64,000 nt of DNA from Chelativorans multitrophicus (GCF_011317445.1 NZ_JAAAPL010000002.1:682001-746000); one strand, 5' to 3'. Counted from the first letter of the stretch, positions 19,568 to 28,715 are shown. The notes: generated by a model from the letters alone, not told the origin. Made by a program: numbers and translations.

Positions 19568-21445
19568 CTACTCAGCCACCCCTTCCTCATATTCCGTCGA
19601 AAGCTCCAGCCACTTCTCCTCCTGGCGCGCGAGCGCTTGCGCCAGGTCCGCGCGCTCCTTGCCGAGCGTGGAGATCTTTCCCGGGTCGCGGGCATAAAGG
19701 CCGGGATCGGCCATTTGGGCCTCGATTGCTTCGATGCGCTTGCGTGTACGCTCGATCAGCCCTTCCGTGGCCTTGATTTCCTTGGCGAGCGGTTCGAGTG
19801 CGGCGCGACGTTTCGCAGCTTCCCTCCGGCGGTCGGCCTTCGACGCCTTGTCGGCTTCGCGCCGCTCGCGGTTGCGGCTTCCTCCACCGGTCGTCAGCGC
19901 GCGATAATCTTCCATGTCGCCGTCGTAAGGCTGCACGGTTCCGTGGTTCACGAGCCACAGCCGGTCGGCGCAGGCCTCGATAAGGTGCCGGTCGTGGCTG
20001 ATGAGGATCACAGCCCCCTCGAACTCGTTCAACGCTTCCACCAATGCCTCGCGGCTGTCGATGTCGAGGTGGTTGGTCGGCTCGTCGAGGATGAAGAGGT
20101 GAGGCGCCTCGAAGGAGGCAAGCCCCATGAGCAGCCGCGCCTTTTCGCCGCCCGAAAGCTCCTTGGCCGGCGTATCCATCTTCTCCGTCGAAAGGCCGAA
20201 CTGGGCCACACGCGCGCGCACCTTCGCTTCGGGCGCATCCGGCATAAGCCGGCGCACATGCTGGTGCGCGTTCTCCTCCGGCCTCAGGTCATCAAGCTGG
20301 TGCTGCGCAAAAATCGAGACCTTCAGGCCCGGCGCGAGCGTCATCGTTCCGCTTTCAAGCTTGAGCCTGCCGGCGATCAGCTTGGCAAAGGTGGACTTGC
20401 CGTTGCCGTTCGACCCCAGAAGAGCGATGCGGTCGTCATTGTCGATGCGCAGCGTCAGGTTCTTCAGGATTGGCCGGCCGGGTTCATAGCCCACCGCGCC
20501 GCTATCGATCGCGACGATGGGAGAGGCGACTGTCTTTACCGGATTAGGGAACCGGAACGGCCTGACATTCTCGTTCACCGTGGCCGCGATGGGCTTCATC
20601 CGCTCCAACGCTTTCAGGCGCGATTGCGCCTGCCGCGCTTTGGACGCCTTGGCCCGGAAGCGCTCCACAAAGGCTTCCATATGCTTCTTCTGCGCTTCCT
20701 GCTTGGTGCGCATCTTTTCCTGCAATTCGGCCTTTTCGGCATATTGCCGGGCGAACTGGTCATAACCGCCGCGCCAGAAGGTGAGCTTCTTCCCCTCCAG
20801 ATGCACGATGTTGTTGACCGCATGGTTCAGGAGGTCGCGGTCGTGGCTGATGAGCAGCACCGTGTAGGGATATTTCGCCAGGTAGCCTTCCAGCCAGAGC
20901 GTGCCTTCGAGGTCGAGATAGTTGGTGGGCTCGTCGAGAAGCAGGAGATCGGGCTCGGCGAAGAGCACCGCCGCGAGCGCCACACGCATACGCCAGCCGC
21001 CGGAAAAGGAGGAGGCTGGGCGCTTCTGTGCTGCCGGACCGAAGCCAAGGCCGGCTAGGATCGCCGCGGCGCGTGCCTCCGCGGAATGGGCGTCAATATC
21101 GGCAAGCCGGGTTTGAATCTCGGCGATGCGGTGCGGGTCCTCGGCCGTCTCTGCCTCCCGCATCAGCCGGTCGCGCTCGGTATCGGCCTTGAGCACTATG
21201 TCGATCAGCGGCTCCTCGGTGCCGGGGGCCTCCTGTGCCACCTGGCCGATGCGCGTGCCCTTCGGCAGGCTGATCGAGCCCGTTTCCGGCGAAAGCTCGC
21301 CCGTGATGGCGCGGAAAAGCGTCGTCTTGCCGGTGCCGTTTCGGCCGACAAGGCCGGCTTTCGTGCCGGCGGGCAGCGTCAAGGAGGCCTGCTCGATGAG
21401 GAGCCGGCCTGCAACGCGGAGCGAGAGATCATTGATGTTCAGCAT
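19568..21445 (-). CDS. ABC-F family ATP-binding protein (YheS/Uup type)
   Basis: This is a soluble protein of 625 residues with two ATP-binding cassettes and no membrane domain, the ABC-F plan of ribosome-associated factors. Walker A motifs are GLVGRNGTGKTT near residue 36 and ALLGSNGNGKST near residue 345. The signatures are SFSGGWRMRVALA and ELSGGEKARLLMG, with Walker B in LLLDEPTNYLDLE and FILDEPTNHLDID. Between the cassettes is the charged helical linker ending in ERMKPIAATVNENVRPF. The C-terminus is a charged coiled coil rich in Arg, Lys and Glu. The N-terminus is closest in pattern to E. coli YheS, but I cannot separate the subfamilies without alignment. Confidence 0.88.
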   Translation of the reverse strand: MLNINDLSLRVAGRLLIEQASLTLPAGTKAGLVGRNGTGKTTLFRAITGELSPETGSISLPKGTRIGQVAQEAPGTEEPLIDIVLKADTERDRLMREAETAEDPHRIAEIQTRLADIDAHSAEARAAAILAGLGFGPAAQKRPASSFSGGWRMRVALAAVLFAEPDLLLLDEPTNYLDLEGTLWLEGYLAKYPYTVLLISHDRDLLNHAVNNIVHLEGKKLTFWRGGYDQFARQYAEKAELQEKMRTKQEAQKKHMEAFVERFRAKASKARQAQSRLKALERMKPIAATVNENVRPFRFPNPVKTVASPIVAIDSGAVGYEPGRPILKNLTLRIDNDDRIALLGSNGNGKSTFAKLIAGRLKLESGTMTLAPGLKVSIFAQHQLDDLRPEENAHQHVRRLMPDAPEAKVRARVAQFGLSTEKMDTPAKELSGGEKARLLMGLASFEAPHLFILDEPTNHLDIDSREALVEALNEFEGAVILISHDRHLIEACADRLWLVNHGTVQPYDGDMEDYRALTTGGGSRNRERREADKASKADRRREAAKRRAALEPLAKEIKATEGLIERTRKRIEAIEAQMADPGLYARDPGKISTLGKERADLAQALARQEEKWLELSTEYEEGVAE

Positions 21446-21523
21446 AGCCGCGCGGTTTTGGCCGAGGCCGCCTGCGCTTGCAAGCCCGTTCAGCGATTTT
21501 CCGGAGCGCTGATCTCGGCCCGG

Positions 21524-22081
21524 CTATCCCTTGGCGCAATTCAGGACGAACTCACAGCGCTCGTCCACGGAAAGGCGGGGGATGCAGACCAGCCTGTAAC
21601 CAAGTTCAAGATATATCGCTCGCATGGCCTCATAGGTACGTTCAGCTTCGTCGAGGGTTTGCTTTCGCTCCGAATCCGTCGAGAAGATTTCCGGCCATGG
21701 CGGGAGGATGAACACAGTCTCGCTATAGCGAAAGCTCTCCGTTGCGCGACGCAGGTGTAGCGGGACCGGAAGGCTGGAAAGGCGCAGGTAGCCGACCGTG
21801 TCGGGAATCCCGCGGTCGAAGAATGTGAACTTCGACGGGTCCGCCGATTCGAAGGAACGCAGGTCCCATGCGAGCATCAGCTCGGCAAAAAGCGCGGGAT
21901 CTTGATCGGGAAGGGCGGGACCGCCGATCGCCCGCTGCGCTCGGATGATCGACCGGCCGGCCTCTGGCGCGATCGCAAAACCATCTTTTGAAAGGCGTTC
22001 CAGCAGGGTGGTCTTGCCCGCGCCTGGGCCCCCGGTGACGACGAAAAAATTGCGGCGGTGCTGCGGCACTGCGGTTGGCAT
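21524..22081 (-). CDS. AAA family ATPase (P-loop kinase-like, AAA_28 type)
   Basis: This is a P-loop NTPase of 185 residues with the Walker A motif FVVTGGPGAGKTTLL near the N-terminus and the Walker-B-like FFDRGIPDTVGYL in the middle. The family (AAA_28) resembles nucleotide and small-molecule kinases; the substrate of this protein is unknown. The ATG at 22081 has GGGAG seven bases before it; a TTG 54 bases further upstream is possible but weaker. The C-terminal part VDERCEFVLNCAKG is unremarkable. It lies between the ABC-F gene and the tmRNA gene on the same strand. Confidence 0.75.
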   Translation of the reverse strand: MPTAVPQHRRNFFVVTGGPGAGKTTLLERLSKDGFAIAPEAGRSIIRAQRAIGGPALPDQDPALFAELMLAWDLRSFESADPSKFTFFDRGIPDTVGYLRLSSLPVPLHLRRATESFRYSETVFILPPWPEIFSTDSERKQTLDEAERTYEAMRAIYLELGYRLVCIPRLSVDERCEFVLNCAKG

Positions 22082-22171
22082 GAAAAGGCTCCCATTGGAA
22101 ATAGGCGCAGACGCAGAAGCGGCGTCTTGCAGCAAAGATTGGAATGTCGGGGATAAGAAGGGGAGAGAAGT

Positions 22172-22499
22172 GGAGGCTTCTGTTGCCAGGTGCCTCCGAA
22201 CCCCGCTCAGGCCTGCGACGGCCTGAGACTTGAATTGAAGCTATCGCGCTGCATTAAGCAGCGAGACGTGCTTCCGCATAGTTGTCGTTGGCAACTATAA
22301 GGTTCGGTCCGATAACGGTGGTACCATGCCGAGCGAAAGTCCGATCTTTACACCCTCGTCGATCCTATTTCGCCCCCATCAGAAGCCGCCCTTCGCATCG
22401 CATGGGCCGGCGGTTTCTGGTGGAGGCGCCGGGTACCGCCCCCGGGTCCGAATGGCTTATTGCATCGTCCGTTTATCGCCATAGTCGGCCGAAACCGAC
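22172..22499 (-). ncRNA. ssrA: Transfer-messenger RNA, two-piece circularly permuted form
   Basis: On the minus strand a small open frame at 22254-22292 encodes ANDNYAEARLAA followed by TAA, the proteolysis tag known from rhizobia. The coding piece begins at 22377 with GGGGGCGAAATAGGATCGAC, matching the 5' end of tmRNAs. Upstream of it in the gene lies the acceptor piece, whose 3' end CGCCTCC plus ACCA is at 22418-22428. GGGGGCG pairs with CGCCTCC, so the two pieces form the tRNA-like acceptor stem across the permutation. The roughly 40 bases between 22378 and 22417 would be removed. The coding piece ends near the hairpin at 22172-22197. Exact mature ends are inferred. The RNA rescues stalled ribosomes with SmpB. 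Confidence 0.93.
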
Positions 22500-22505
22500 A
22501 GACCC

Positions 22506-22534
22506 AATATAGGCATGAGATCCGGCCGATGAAA
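22506..22534 (-). promoter_or_regulatory. Likely ssrA promoter
   Basis: On the minus strand TTTCAT (22529-22534) and TATATT (22506-22511) are 17 bases apart, and initiation would fall near 22499, at the start of the acceptor piece. The -10 box is a near-consensus match; the -35 box is weak. Confidence 0.5.
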
Positions 22535-22663
22535 GGGGGGGCGGCCGTCTTACAGCGCCATTTTTCGTTGACTTCTCGATACCTTGCACCGAAGGTCAGC
22601 CTGCGGGGGCGCCCGGGGGACGGGTGCTGGTCGGGCGGGTAGCACGGAGAGGAAGGATTTCTC

Positions 22664-22975
22664 ATGTCTAACTATCTTGCGGACGTACAGAAATATGATG
22701 CCAGCGCCGATGCAGCGGCGGTGGACAAAATCGTCAAGCATCTCGGTATTGCGCTGCGCAGCCGGGACGCTTCTCTGGTTTCTTGCAGCGACCCTGAAGA
22801 GCTTGCCCGTGTGCGTGAAAAGTGGTGCGTGAAATCGCTCGGCGAGACAGATGCGGCGCGCTGCGATTCGGTCATCGAGAAGGTCTGTGAAACGATGTCG
22901 GCCGACCACTCTAAAAGCCGCGTGACCTTTTATTACCTCGTCGCGAAACATCTAGGCAAACTATCTTCGCTTTAA
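22664..22975 (+). CDS. DUF2853 family protein
   Basis: This is a small protein of 103 residues of the DUF2853 family. It starts MSNYLADVQKYDASADAAAV and ends in FYYLVAKHLGKLSSL. The middle has the three cysteines of VSCSDPEELARVREKWCVKS and ARCDSVIEKVCE. There is no signal peptide or membrane segment, so it is probably cytoplasmic and mostly helical. The function of the family is unknown. A GGAGAGGAAGG ribosome binding site precedes the ATG. It stands alone between ssrA, which runs the other way, and thyA. Confidence 0.8.
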   Translation: MSNYLADVQKYDASADAAAVDKIVKHLGIALRSRDASLVSCSDPEELARVREKWCVKSLGETDAARCDSVIEKVCETMSADHSKSRVTFYYLVAKHLGKLSSL

Positions 22976-23014
22976 AGCCGGTACTCCACCGGCGGGCATT
23001 TTTCCGCTCGCCGG
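22975..23014 (+). terminator. Possible terminator after the DUF2853 gene
   Basis: CCGGCGGGC and GCTCGCCGG (about 22989-23014) can pair with one mismatch around a loop that contains a run of five T residues, and a smaller stem GCCGGT/ACCGGC just before it ends in GGGCATTTTT. Either stem could stop transcription between this gene and thyA. The form is not classical. Confidence 0.4.
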
Positions 23015-23058
23015 TTCGGCTTATGCTGCTCCGCTAAAGACCTCCGATTCGGTTCCCC

Positions 23059-23853
23059 ATGCGCCAATATCTCGATCTGCTTGCCCATGTGCTCGAAAAC
23101 GGCATCGACCGCGAAGACCGGACTGGCACCGGCACGCGCGGCGTCTTCGGGTATCAGATGCGCTTCGACCTTTCGGACGGGTTTCCGGTGCTGACCACGA
23201 AAAAGCTGCATCTCCGGTCGATCATCTATGAGCTTTTATGGTTCCTGAAGGGCGATACCAATATCCGCTACCTTCAGGAGAACGGTGTGACGATATGGGA
23301 CGAGTGGGCCGATGAGAACGGCGACCTCGGGCCAGTTTATGGCGCGCAGTGGCGATCCTGGCCCGCGCCGGACGGGCGGCATATCGACCAGATTGCGAAT
23401 CTTCTCAATGGATTGAGGGAAAATCCTTATTCGCGGCGTCACATCGTGACGGCCTGGAACCCGGCTGAGATCGACGGGATGGCCTTGCCGCCCTGCCATT
23501 GCCTTTTCCAATTCCATGTGGCCGAGGGGCGTCTCTCATGCCAGCTCTACCAGCGCTCGGCGGACATCTTCCTTGGCGTGCCCTTCAACATCGCCTCCTA
23601 TGCGCTGCTTACCATGATGATCGCGCAGGTTACCGGCCTGAAGCCGGGCGACTTCGTTCACACGCTTGGCGATGCGCATCTTTACAAGAACCACTTCGAC
23701 CAGGCGCGCGAGCAGCTGACGCGCACGCCGAAGCCGCTGCCGACGATGTGGATCAACCCGGAGGTGGATGATCTCTTCGCCTTTGGCTACGAGGATTTTC
23801 GTTTGGAGGGCTATGTGGCCGATCCGACGATCCGCGCGCCCATCGCCGTATAG
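23059..23853 (+). CDS. thyA: Thymidylate synthase
   Basis: ThyA methylates dUMP to dTMP, using methylenetetrahydrofolate as carbon donor and reductant. The product has 264 residues, the usual short form. The nucleophile Cys146 is in [12 protein letters not shown], and the dUMP-binding [19 protein letters not shown] is intact. The N-terminus [26 protein letters not shown] is canonical. folA follows 22 bp later, coupling dTMP synthesis to the regeneration of tetrahydrofolate, which this reaction consumes. The two are probably an operon. Confidence 0.97.
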   Translation: MRQYLDLLAHVLENGIDREDRTGTGTRGVFGYQMRFDLSDGFPVLTTKKLHLRSIIYELLWFLKGDTNIRYLQENGVTIWDEWADENGDLGPVYGAQWRSWPAPDGRHIDQIANLLNGLRENPYSRRHIVTAWNPAEIDGMALPPCHCLFQFHVAEGRLSCQLYQRSADIFLGVPFNIASYALLTMMIAQVTGLKPGDFVHTLGDAHLYKNHFDQAREQLTRTPKPLPTMWINPEVDDLFAFGYEDFRLEGYVADPTIRAPIAV

Positions 23854-23875
23854 GCCAACAGATTGCGAGCGTCGA

Positions 23876-24379
23876 ATGAAGCTTTCTCTCGTCGTGGCTG
23901 TCGCCAATAACGGCGTCATCGGCCACCAAGGTGATTTGCCGTGGCGGTTGTCCACAGATCTGAAGCGCTTCAAAGCCGTGACCATGGGCAAGCCCATAAT
24001 CATGGGGCGAAAGACCTGGCAGAGCATAGGGAAGCCGCTCCCGGGACGCCAGAATATCGTGATTAGCCGCAATCCCGCTTTCACGGCGGAAGGGGCGTAT
24101 GCCGCCGGTTCGCTTGACGAGGCGATCGCGCTGGCCGGCCGGCAGGACGGTATCGAGGAGATCTGCGTCATCGGAGGCGCAGAAATTTACCGGCAGGCGC
24201 TTTCTCGCGCCGATATCCTCCATGTTACTCATGTCGAGGCCGACGTGGAGGGCGATGCCGTTTTTCCCGAAATCGATCCGCAGGTTTGGCGGCCCGTTCA
24301 TAGCGAAAGCGTGCCCGCCGGCGAAAAGGATGTTTACCCAACGCGCTATGTGATTTACGAGCGGCGGCAGGCGGTCTGA
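23876..24379 (+). CDS. folA: Dihydrofolate reductase
   Basis: Dihydrofolate reductase regenerates tetrahydrofolate with NADPH, needed after each thymidylate synthase turnover. The 167-residue protein starts MKLSLVVAVANNGVIGHQGDLPWRL, which contains the substrate-binding loop, and has the cofactor motifs MGRKTWQSIGKPLPGRQN and CVIGGAEIYRQAL. The ATG at 23876 is fixed by this canonical N-terminus; longer in-frame frames reach back into thyA. It is placed directly after thyA and about 140 bp before hflK. Confidence 0.96.
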   Translation: MKLSLVVAVANNGVIGHQGDLPWRLSTDLKRFKAVTMGKPIIMGRKTWQSIGKPLPGRQNIVISRNPAFTAEGAYAAGSLDEAIALAGRQDGIEEICVIGGAEIYRQALSRADILHVTHVEADVEGDAVFPEIDPQVWRPVHSESVPAGEKDVYPTRYVIYERRQAV

Positions 24380-24433
24380 TGCGGATTTGGGAAGCGGCGG
24401 CATGAAATGGCCGCACGACATTGAGCGGCTGCG

Positions 24434-24462
24434 TTGAAAGCCTGCTTCCCGACACCTATAAA
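24434..24462 (+). promoter_or_regulatory. Sigma-70 type promoter for hflK-hflC
   Basis: TTGAAA at 24434-24439 and TATAAA at 24457-24462 have a 17-base spacer, giving five of six matches to consensus in both boxes. Transcription would start near 24469, about 50 bases before the hflK start codon. This is the best-looking promoter in the window. Confidence 0.65.
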
Positions 24463-24519
24463 TGGCCGAACGGCAATGTCGCGGCTTGCAGGGCCGCCGG
24501 CACAGGAAAAGGAACAATA

Positions 24520-25650
24520 ATGCCCTGGAACAATCAAGGTGGCGGTGGCCCTTGGGGTGGAGGAAATGGCGGGGGACCTTGGGACCAGGGACCCCGTGGA
24601 CCAAGCGGCCCTCAATCTTCGCCTCCGGATCTGGAGGAGATCATCCGGCGCGGTCAGGACAAGCTGCGTCGCGCACTACCCGGCGGGGGCGGGCGCAGCC
24701 CGGCCATGGTAGCCCTGATAGCGCTGGTGCTTGTTGGACTCTGGCTCTTCAAGTCCATCTACACCGTGCAGCCGGATGAAATTGCCGTCGAGCTGCGCTT
24801 CGGAAAACCCAAGGCTGAATTGTCCGAGCCCGGCCTGCATTTTCATTGGTGGCCGGTCGAAACCGTCGATACGGTTTCCATTGCCGAGCGGCTGGTCGAT
24901 ATCGGCGAGATCCGCAGCGGCGCTTCCTCAGGCCTGATGCTTTCCGGCGACCAGAATATCGTCGATGTGAAATTCTCCGTTGCTTACCAAGTGGACGATC
25001 CGATCGCCTATCTCTTCCGTGTCGACGATCCCGACGGGATGGTTCGGCAGGTGGCCGAAAGCGCCATGCGCGAAGTGGTAGGCCGCCGTCCGGCCCAGGA
25101 TATTTTCCGCGATGACCGCCAGGGCATCGCCCTGGATGTGCAGAACATCATTCAGCAGACGCTCAATGATTACGGCACCGGTGTTCGCGTCAACGCCCTT
25201 TCGATCGAGGATGTCGCTCCCCCGCGCGAGGTGGCCGATGCCTTCGACGAGGTGCAGCGCGCCGAACAGGATGAAGATCGCTTCGTGGAGGAATCGAACC
25301 AGTACGCGAACCAGCAGCTTGGCCAGTCCCGCGGCGAAGCGGCGCAAATTCGGGAAGAGGCCGCGGCCTACAAGAACCGGGTTGTGCTGGAGGCGGAAGG
25401 TGAGGCGCAGCGCTTTCTTTCCGTCTACGAGGAATACGCTAAGGCGCCTGATGTGACTCGGATGCGCCTCTATCTGGAAACGATGGAGAACGTGTTGCGC
25501 GGCTCCAATAAAGTGCTCGTTGAACCGGGCTCGGGACAGAGCGTTCTGCCATATCTCCCGCTGCCCGAACTTAGGCGAACCGCGCCGCAGGCGTCCACCA
25601 CACAAAATTCAAACCAGCCTGGCGTTCAGGCGCAAGGGGGGAATAACTGA
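24520..25650 (+). CDS. hflK: FtsH protease activity modulator HflK
   Basis: HflK and HflC form a large SPFH-domain cage around the FtsH protease in the inner membrane and modulate degradation of membrane proteins. The 376-residue product begins with a glycine-rich cytoplasmic tail (MPWNNQGGGGPWGGGNG), a single membrane segment around residues 65-83 (MVALIALVLVGLWLFKS), then the SPFH domain (YTVQPDEIAVELRFGKP) and a coiled coil with repeated Glu/Ala/Gln. The ATG at 24520 follows AGGAAAAGGA. The TGA stop overlaps the ATG of hflC by one base. Confidence 0.94.
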   Translation: MPWNNQGGGGPWGGGNGGGPWDQGPRGPSGPQSSPPDLEEIIRRGQDKLRRALPGGGGRSPAMVALIALVLVGLWLFKSIYTVQPDEIAVELRFGKPKAELSEPGLHFHWWPVETVDTVSIAERLVDIGEIRSGASSGLMLSGDQNIVDVKFSVAYQVDDPIAYLFRVDDPDGMVRQVAESAMREVVGRRPAQDIFRDDRQGIALDVQNIIQQTLNDYGTGVRVNALSIEDVAPPREVADAFDEVQRAEQDEDRFVEESNQYANQQLGQSRGEAAQIREEAAAYKNRVVLEAEGEAQRFLSVYEEYAKAPDVTRMRLYLETMENVLRGSNKVLVEPGSGQSVLPYLPLPELRRTAPQASTTQNSNQPGVQAQGGNN

Positions 25651-26636
25651 TGCAGAACCGTCTTCCCTTCATCGCCGTTCTTGCAGCGCTGGTGCTGTTC
25701 CTGCTCTATTCCTCCGTGTTCGTGGTGAACGAACGGCAGCAGGCGATCGTCCTGCGCTTCGGCGAGATCGTGCGGGTCGAGCGCCAGCCCGGCCTTTATT
25801 TCAAGCTGCCCTTCGCCTTCGCCGGGGCTGATAATGTACAGGTGATCGAAGACCGCATCCTGCGCTTCGACCTCGACGATATCCGGGTTCAGGTATCCGG
25901 CGGCAAGTTCTACGAGGTGGATGCTTTTGTCGCCTATTCGATCAATGATCCGATGCGTTTCCGGCAGGCCGTTTCCGGCAGCATTCAGCTCGCTGAACAG
26001 CGTCTGCGCACCCGTCTCGATGCGGCGCTTCGGCGCGTTTATGGTCTGCGTGGCTTCGAGGCGGCGCTCTCGGAAGAGCGTGGCTCCATGATGCGCGAGG
26101 TCGCCGATCAGCTTCGCCCGGATGCGGCGTCGCTCGGGGTCGAGATCAGGGACGTCCGCATTCGCCGCACGGATTTGACCGCTGAGGTTTCGCAGCAGAC
26201 CTATGACCGCATGAAGGCGGAGCGCCTGGCCGAGGCTGAGCGCCTGCGCGCGCGGGGTCGTGAGGCGGCGGCGAGAATTCGCGCCCGCGCCGACCGTGAA
26301 GTGGTGGAGATTCTTGCTGCCGCACAGCGAGAGGCGGAGATCCTGCGTGGTGAAGGTGAAGGGCAACGCAACGCCATCTTTGCCGAGGCGTTTCAACGCG
26401 ATCCCGGCTTCTTCGAGTTTTACCGCTCGATGGCGGCCTATCGCGAAGCGCTCGATCCTTCAGGAACGACCATGCTTCTTTCGCCGGATTCCGATTTCTT
26501 CCGCTTCTTCGGTTCTCCGAGTGGAAGAAACGGCGCCGGAGGCGAGCAAGATGCCGGCGGACCGTTGACCGGTGCGATCCCACCGGCCCAGGGGCAGGAA
26601 CCTGCCCCCCGCTCTGCGCCAGCACCGGCGCAATAG
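25650..26636 (+). CDS. hflC: Protease modulator HflC
   Basis: This is the partner of HflK in the FtsH holoenzyme, 328 residues. One N-terminal membrane anchor (PFIAVLAALVLFLLYSSVFVV) is followed by an SPFH domain that starts VNERQQAIVLRFGEIVR, and a coiled coil with AERLRARGREAAARIRARADRE. The C-terminal 50 residues are Pro, Ala and Gly rich and probably disordered. It is translationally coupled to hflK through the TGATG overlap. A small DUF2065 gene and a DegP-type protease follow, making a membrane and envelope quality-control group. Confidence 0.94.
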   Translation: MQNRLPFIAVLAALVLFLLYSSVFVVNERQQAIVLRFGEIVRVERQPGLYFKLPFAFAGADNVQVIEDRILRFDLDDIRVQVSGGKFYEVDAFVAYSINDPMRFRQAVSGSIQLAEQRLRTRLDAALRRVYGLRGFEAALSEERGSMMREVADQLRPDAASLGVEIRDVRIRRTDLTAEVSQQTYDRMKAERLAEAERLRARGREAAARIRARADREVVEILAAAQREAEILRGEGEGQRNAIFAEAFQRDPGFFEFYRSMAAYREALDPSGTTMLLSPDSDFFRFFGSPSGRNGAGGEQDAGGPLTGAIPPAQGQEPAPRSAPAPAQ

Positions 26637-26683
26637 GCAGAGCCGCGTTTGATGCGTCGTGCGTTTCCGGGGGGGCGGGTGCG

Positions 26684-26869
26684 GTGACTGACTTCATAGC
26701 CGCGCTCGGGCTCGTCCTTGTCTTTGAAGGACTGCTCTATGGTGCCTTGCCGCGGCTGGCCAAGCGCATGGCCGCGGACGTAATCGAAATGCCGGAAGGA
26801 GTAATGCGCGCAATTGGGCTTGCCGTGATGGCGGGCGGGGTCTTCGTCGTCTGGCTCGTGCGCGGATGA
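26684..26869 (+). CDS. DUF2065 family small membrane protein
   Basis: This is a 61-residue protein with two predicted membrane segments, residues 3-21 (DFIAALGLVLVFEGLLYGA) and about 42-58 (AIGLAVMAGGVFVVWLV), joined by a short basic and acidic stretch with RLAKRMA and MPEGVMR. This is the DUF2065 (YjeT-like) pattern; YjeT is also found near hflK-hflC in E. coli, which supports the call. The start is a GTG at 26684 with GGGGGGGCGGG upstream. Its role is unknown. Confidence 0.82.
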   Translation: MTDFIAALGLVLVFEGLLYGALPRLAKRMAADVIEMPEGVMRAIGLAVMAGGVFVVWLVRG

Positions 26870-27032
26870 CTTCTTCGCTGGCGCGACGGCGGTGCAAGGT
26901 TATATAAACTAGGAAGCTGTGAGGGAATTGGACTGGGGCCGTGCCGCAGCGCAAATCCCGAGCAGGCTGTAGCCGCAAACGCGCCGCATTCGGGCTTGAA
27001 CATGCATGCATCTGGCCATCGGAGACTTGCCT

Positions 27033-28715
27033 ATGCCCCGTGAACTCTCTCGAGCCGCCTGCAGGATCCTGGTGACCGCCGCCCTGCCGGTTGCCGTCGC
27101 GGCGATGCCCGCGATCGGGTTTGCGCAAACTGGCAACGGCAACACGGTTATAGAGCCAAGCCAGCAGCAGGCGCCGACTCAACAGCAGCCGGAAGGCGCT
27201 CCCGAGCAGCCCGCCCAGCCTGAAGGCAGCCCCGAACAGCTGCCTGCGCCCGGCGGGGACACGGAGCTTCTGCCGGTGCCGGATACCGGCACACAGGGAA
27301 TGCGCGCGCCGCAAACCGGCATTCGTCCGCAGCACGGGCCCGACTCCGTCGCCGATCTGGCTGAAAACCTGCTAAAGGCCGTCGTCAACATCTCGACCTC
27401 CCAGAATGGCGGCTCGCGACGCGGACGCGTTCCTATGCCACGGTTGCCGGAAGGCTCGCCCTTTGAGGAGTATTTCGGCGAATTCTTCGACGGTGAAGGA
27501 GGCCAGCCACGTACCCCAGGACCTGGCGCTTCGCTGGGGTCTGGCTTTGTGATTGATGGCGAGGAAGGGATCATTGTCACCAACAATCACGTTATCGTGG
27601 ATGCCGACGAAATCACTGTAAATTTCTCGGACGGCTCCGCGCGGAAGGCTGAGCTTGTGGGCGTCGACACGAAGACGGACCTTGCGGTCCTCAAGATCGA
27701 CCCTGAGGGCGCGGCGTTGTCGGAGGTTCATTTCGGCGATTCCGAGACGATGAGAATCGGCGACTGGGTGATGGCGATCGGCAATCCGTTCGGGTTTGGG
27801 GGGTCCGTGACCGTCGGAATCATCTCGGCGCGCAACCGGCAGATCGGGTCGGGCCCCTATGACGACTACATCCAAACCGACGCGGCCATTAACCGCGGCA
27901 ATTCCGGCGGGCCACTCTTTAACATGGCGGGAGAGGTAATCGGTATCAACACCGCCATCATTTCCCCTTCGGGCGGCTCCATCGGCATCGGCTTTGCCAT
28001 CCCCTCGAACCTGGCGCTCAACGTCGTCGGCCAGCTTCGGGAATTCGGCGAGACGCGGCGTGGCTGGCTGGGCGTGCGCATTCAGCCCGTCACGGATGAG
28101 ATTGCCGAAAGTCTGGGCCTAGATGAGGCGGCGGGCGTTCTGGTGAGCGGGATCGAGAAGGGTGGACCGGCCGACAATGGCCTCTTGCAGGCGGGCGATA
28201 TCATTGTCGGCTTCAATGGCACCAAGGTCGCGGATGACCGCCAACTGCGCCGGTTGGTGGCGGAAAGCGGAGTCGGCAAAGAGATCGATCTCGAGATCCT
28301 CCGTAAGGGGGAGCGGGAAACCGTTAAAGTGACGCTGGGACGCCTGGAAGAGGAAAGCCAGCCGGCATCCGATACACAGGGCGAGGACACCGAGGAGGAG
28401 GGCTCACCCCTCGCTTCAGCCCAACTGTTGGGAATGACGATCAAGGAGTTGGACGAGGAAGGCCGCAGTCAGTTCAACTTGCCGGAAGACGTAACGGGCG
28501 TGCTTGTCGCGGAAGTGGAAGCAAATTCCGCCGCCGCCGAGCAGGGCATTCAACCCGGTGACGTGATCGTGGAAATAGCACTCCAGTCGGTATCTTCGCC
28601 TCAGGATGTGCTCGACGAGGTGGAAGCGCTGAAGCAGCAGGGACGCAAGAACGCCCTCCTCATGCTCTCTTCAAAATCGGGCGAGCTGCGTTTCGTTACG
28701 CTAAGGATGAACTGA
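27033..28715 (+). CDS. degP: Do family periplasmic serine endoprotease (DegP/MucD-like)
   Basis: DegP-type proteases degrade or refold misfolded periplasmic proteins. The 560-residue product has a signal peptide ending near VAAMPAIGFA, a Pro/Gln-rich linker of about 80 residues, a trypsin-like domain, and two PDZ domains. The catalytic triad is visible: His in TNNHVIVDADEI, Asp in VDTKTDLAVLKID, Ser in INRGNSGGPLFNM. The ATG at 27033 has GGAG about nine bases upstream; an in-frame ATG at 27006 would add nine residues before the signal peptide. It ends by overlapping the convergent GNAT gene by 15 bp. Confidence 0.93.
   Translation: MPRELSRAACRILVTAALPVAVAAMPAIGFAQTGNGNTVIEPSQQQAPTQQQPEGAPEQPAQPEGSPEQLPAPGGDTELLPVPDTGTQGMRAPQTGIRPQHGPDSVADLAENLLKAVVNISTSQNGGSRRGRVPMPRLPEGSPFEEYFGEFFDGEGGQPRTPGPGASLGSGFVIDGEEGIIVTNNHVIVDADEITVNFSDGSARKAELVGVDTKTDLAVLKIDPEGAALSEVHFGDSETMRIGDWVMAIGNPFGFGGSVTVGIISARNRQIGSGPYDDYIQTDAAINRGNSGGPLFNMAGEVIGINTAIISPSGGSIGIGFAIPSNLALNVVGQLREFGETRRGWLGVRIQPVTDEIAESLGLDEAAGVLVSGIEKGGPADNGLLQAGDIIVGFNGTKVADDRQLRRLVAESGVGKEIDLEILRKGERETVKVTLGRLEEESQPASDTQGEDTEEEGSPLASAQLLGMTIKELDEEGRSQFNLPEDVTGVLVAEVEANSAAAEQGIQPGDVIVEIALQSVSSPQDVLDEVEALKQQGRKNALLMLSSKSGELRFVTLRMN

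Noticed and set aside
19523-21058. A 511-codon open frame on the plus strand across the ABC-F gene
   Set aside because: The minus strand shows two complete ABC cassettes; the plus-strand product does not resemble a protein family.
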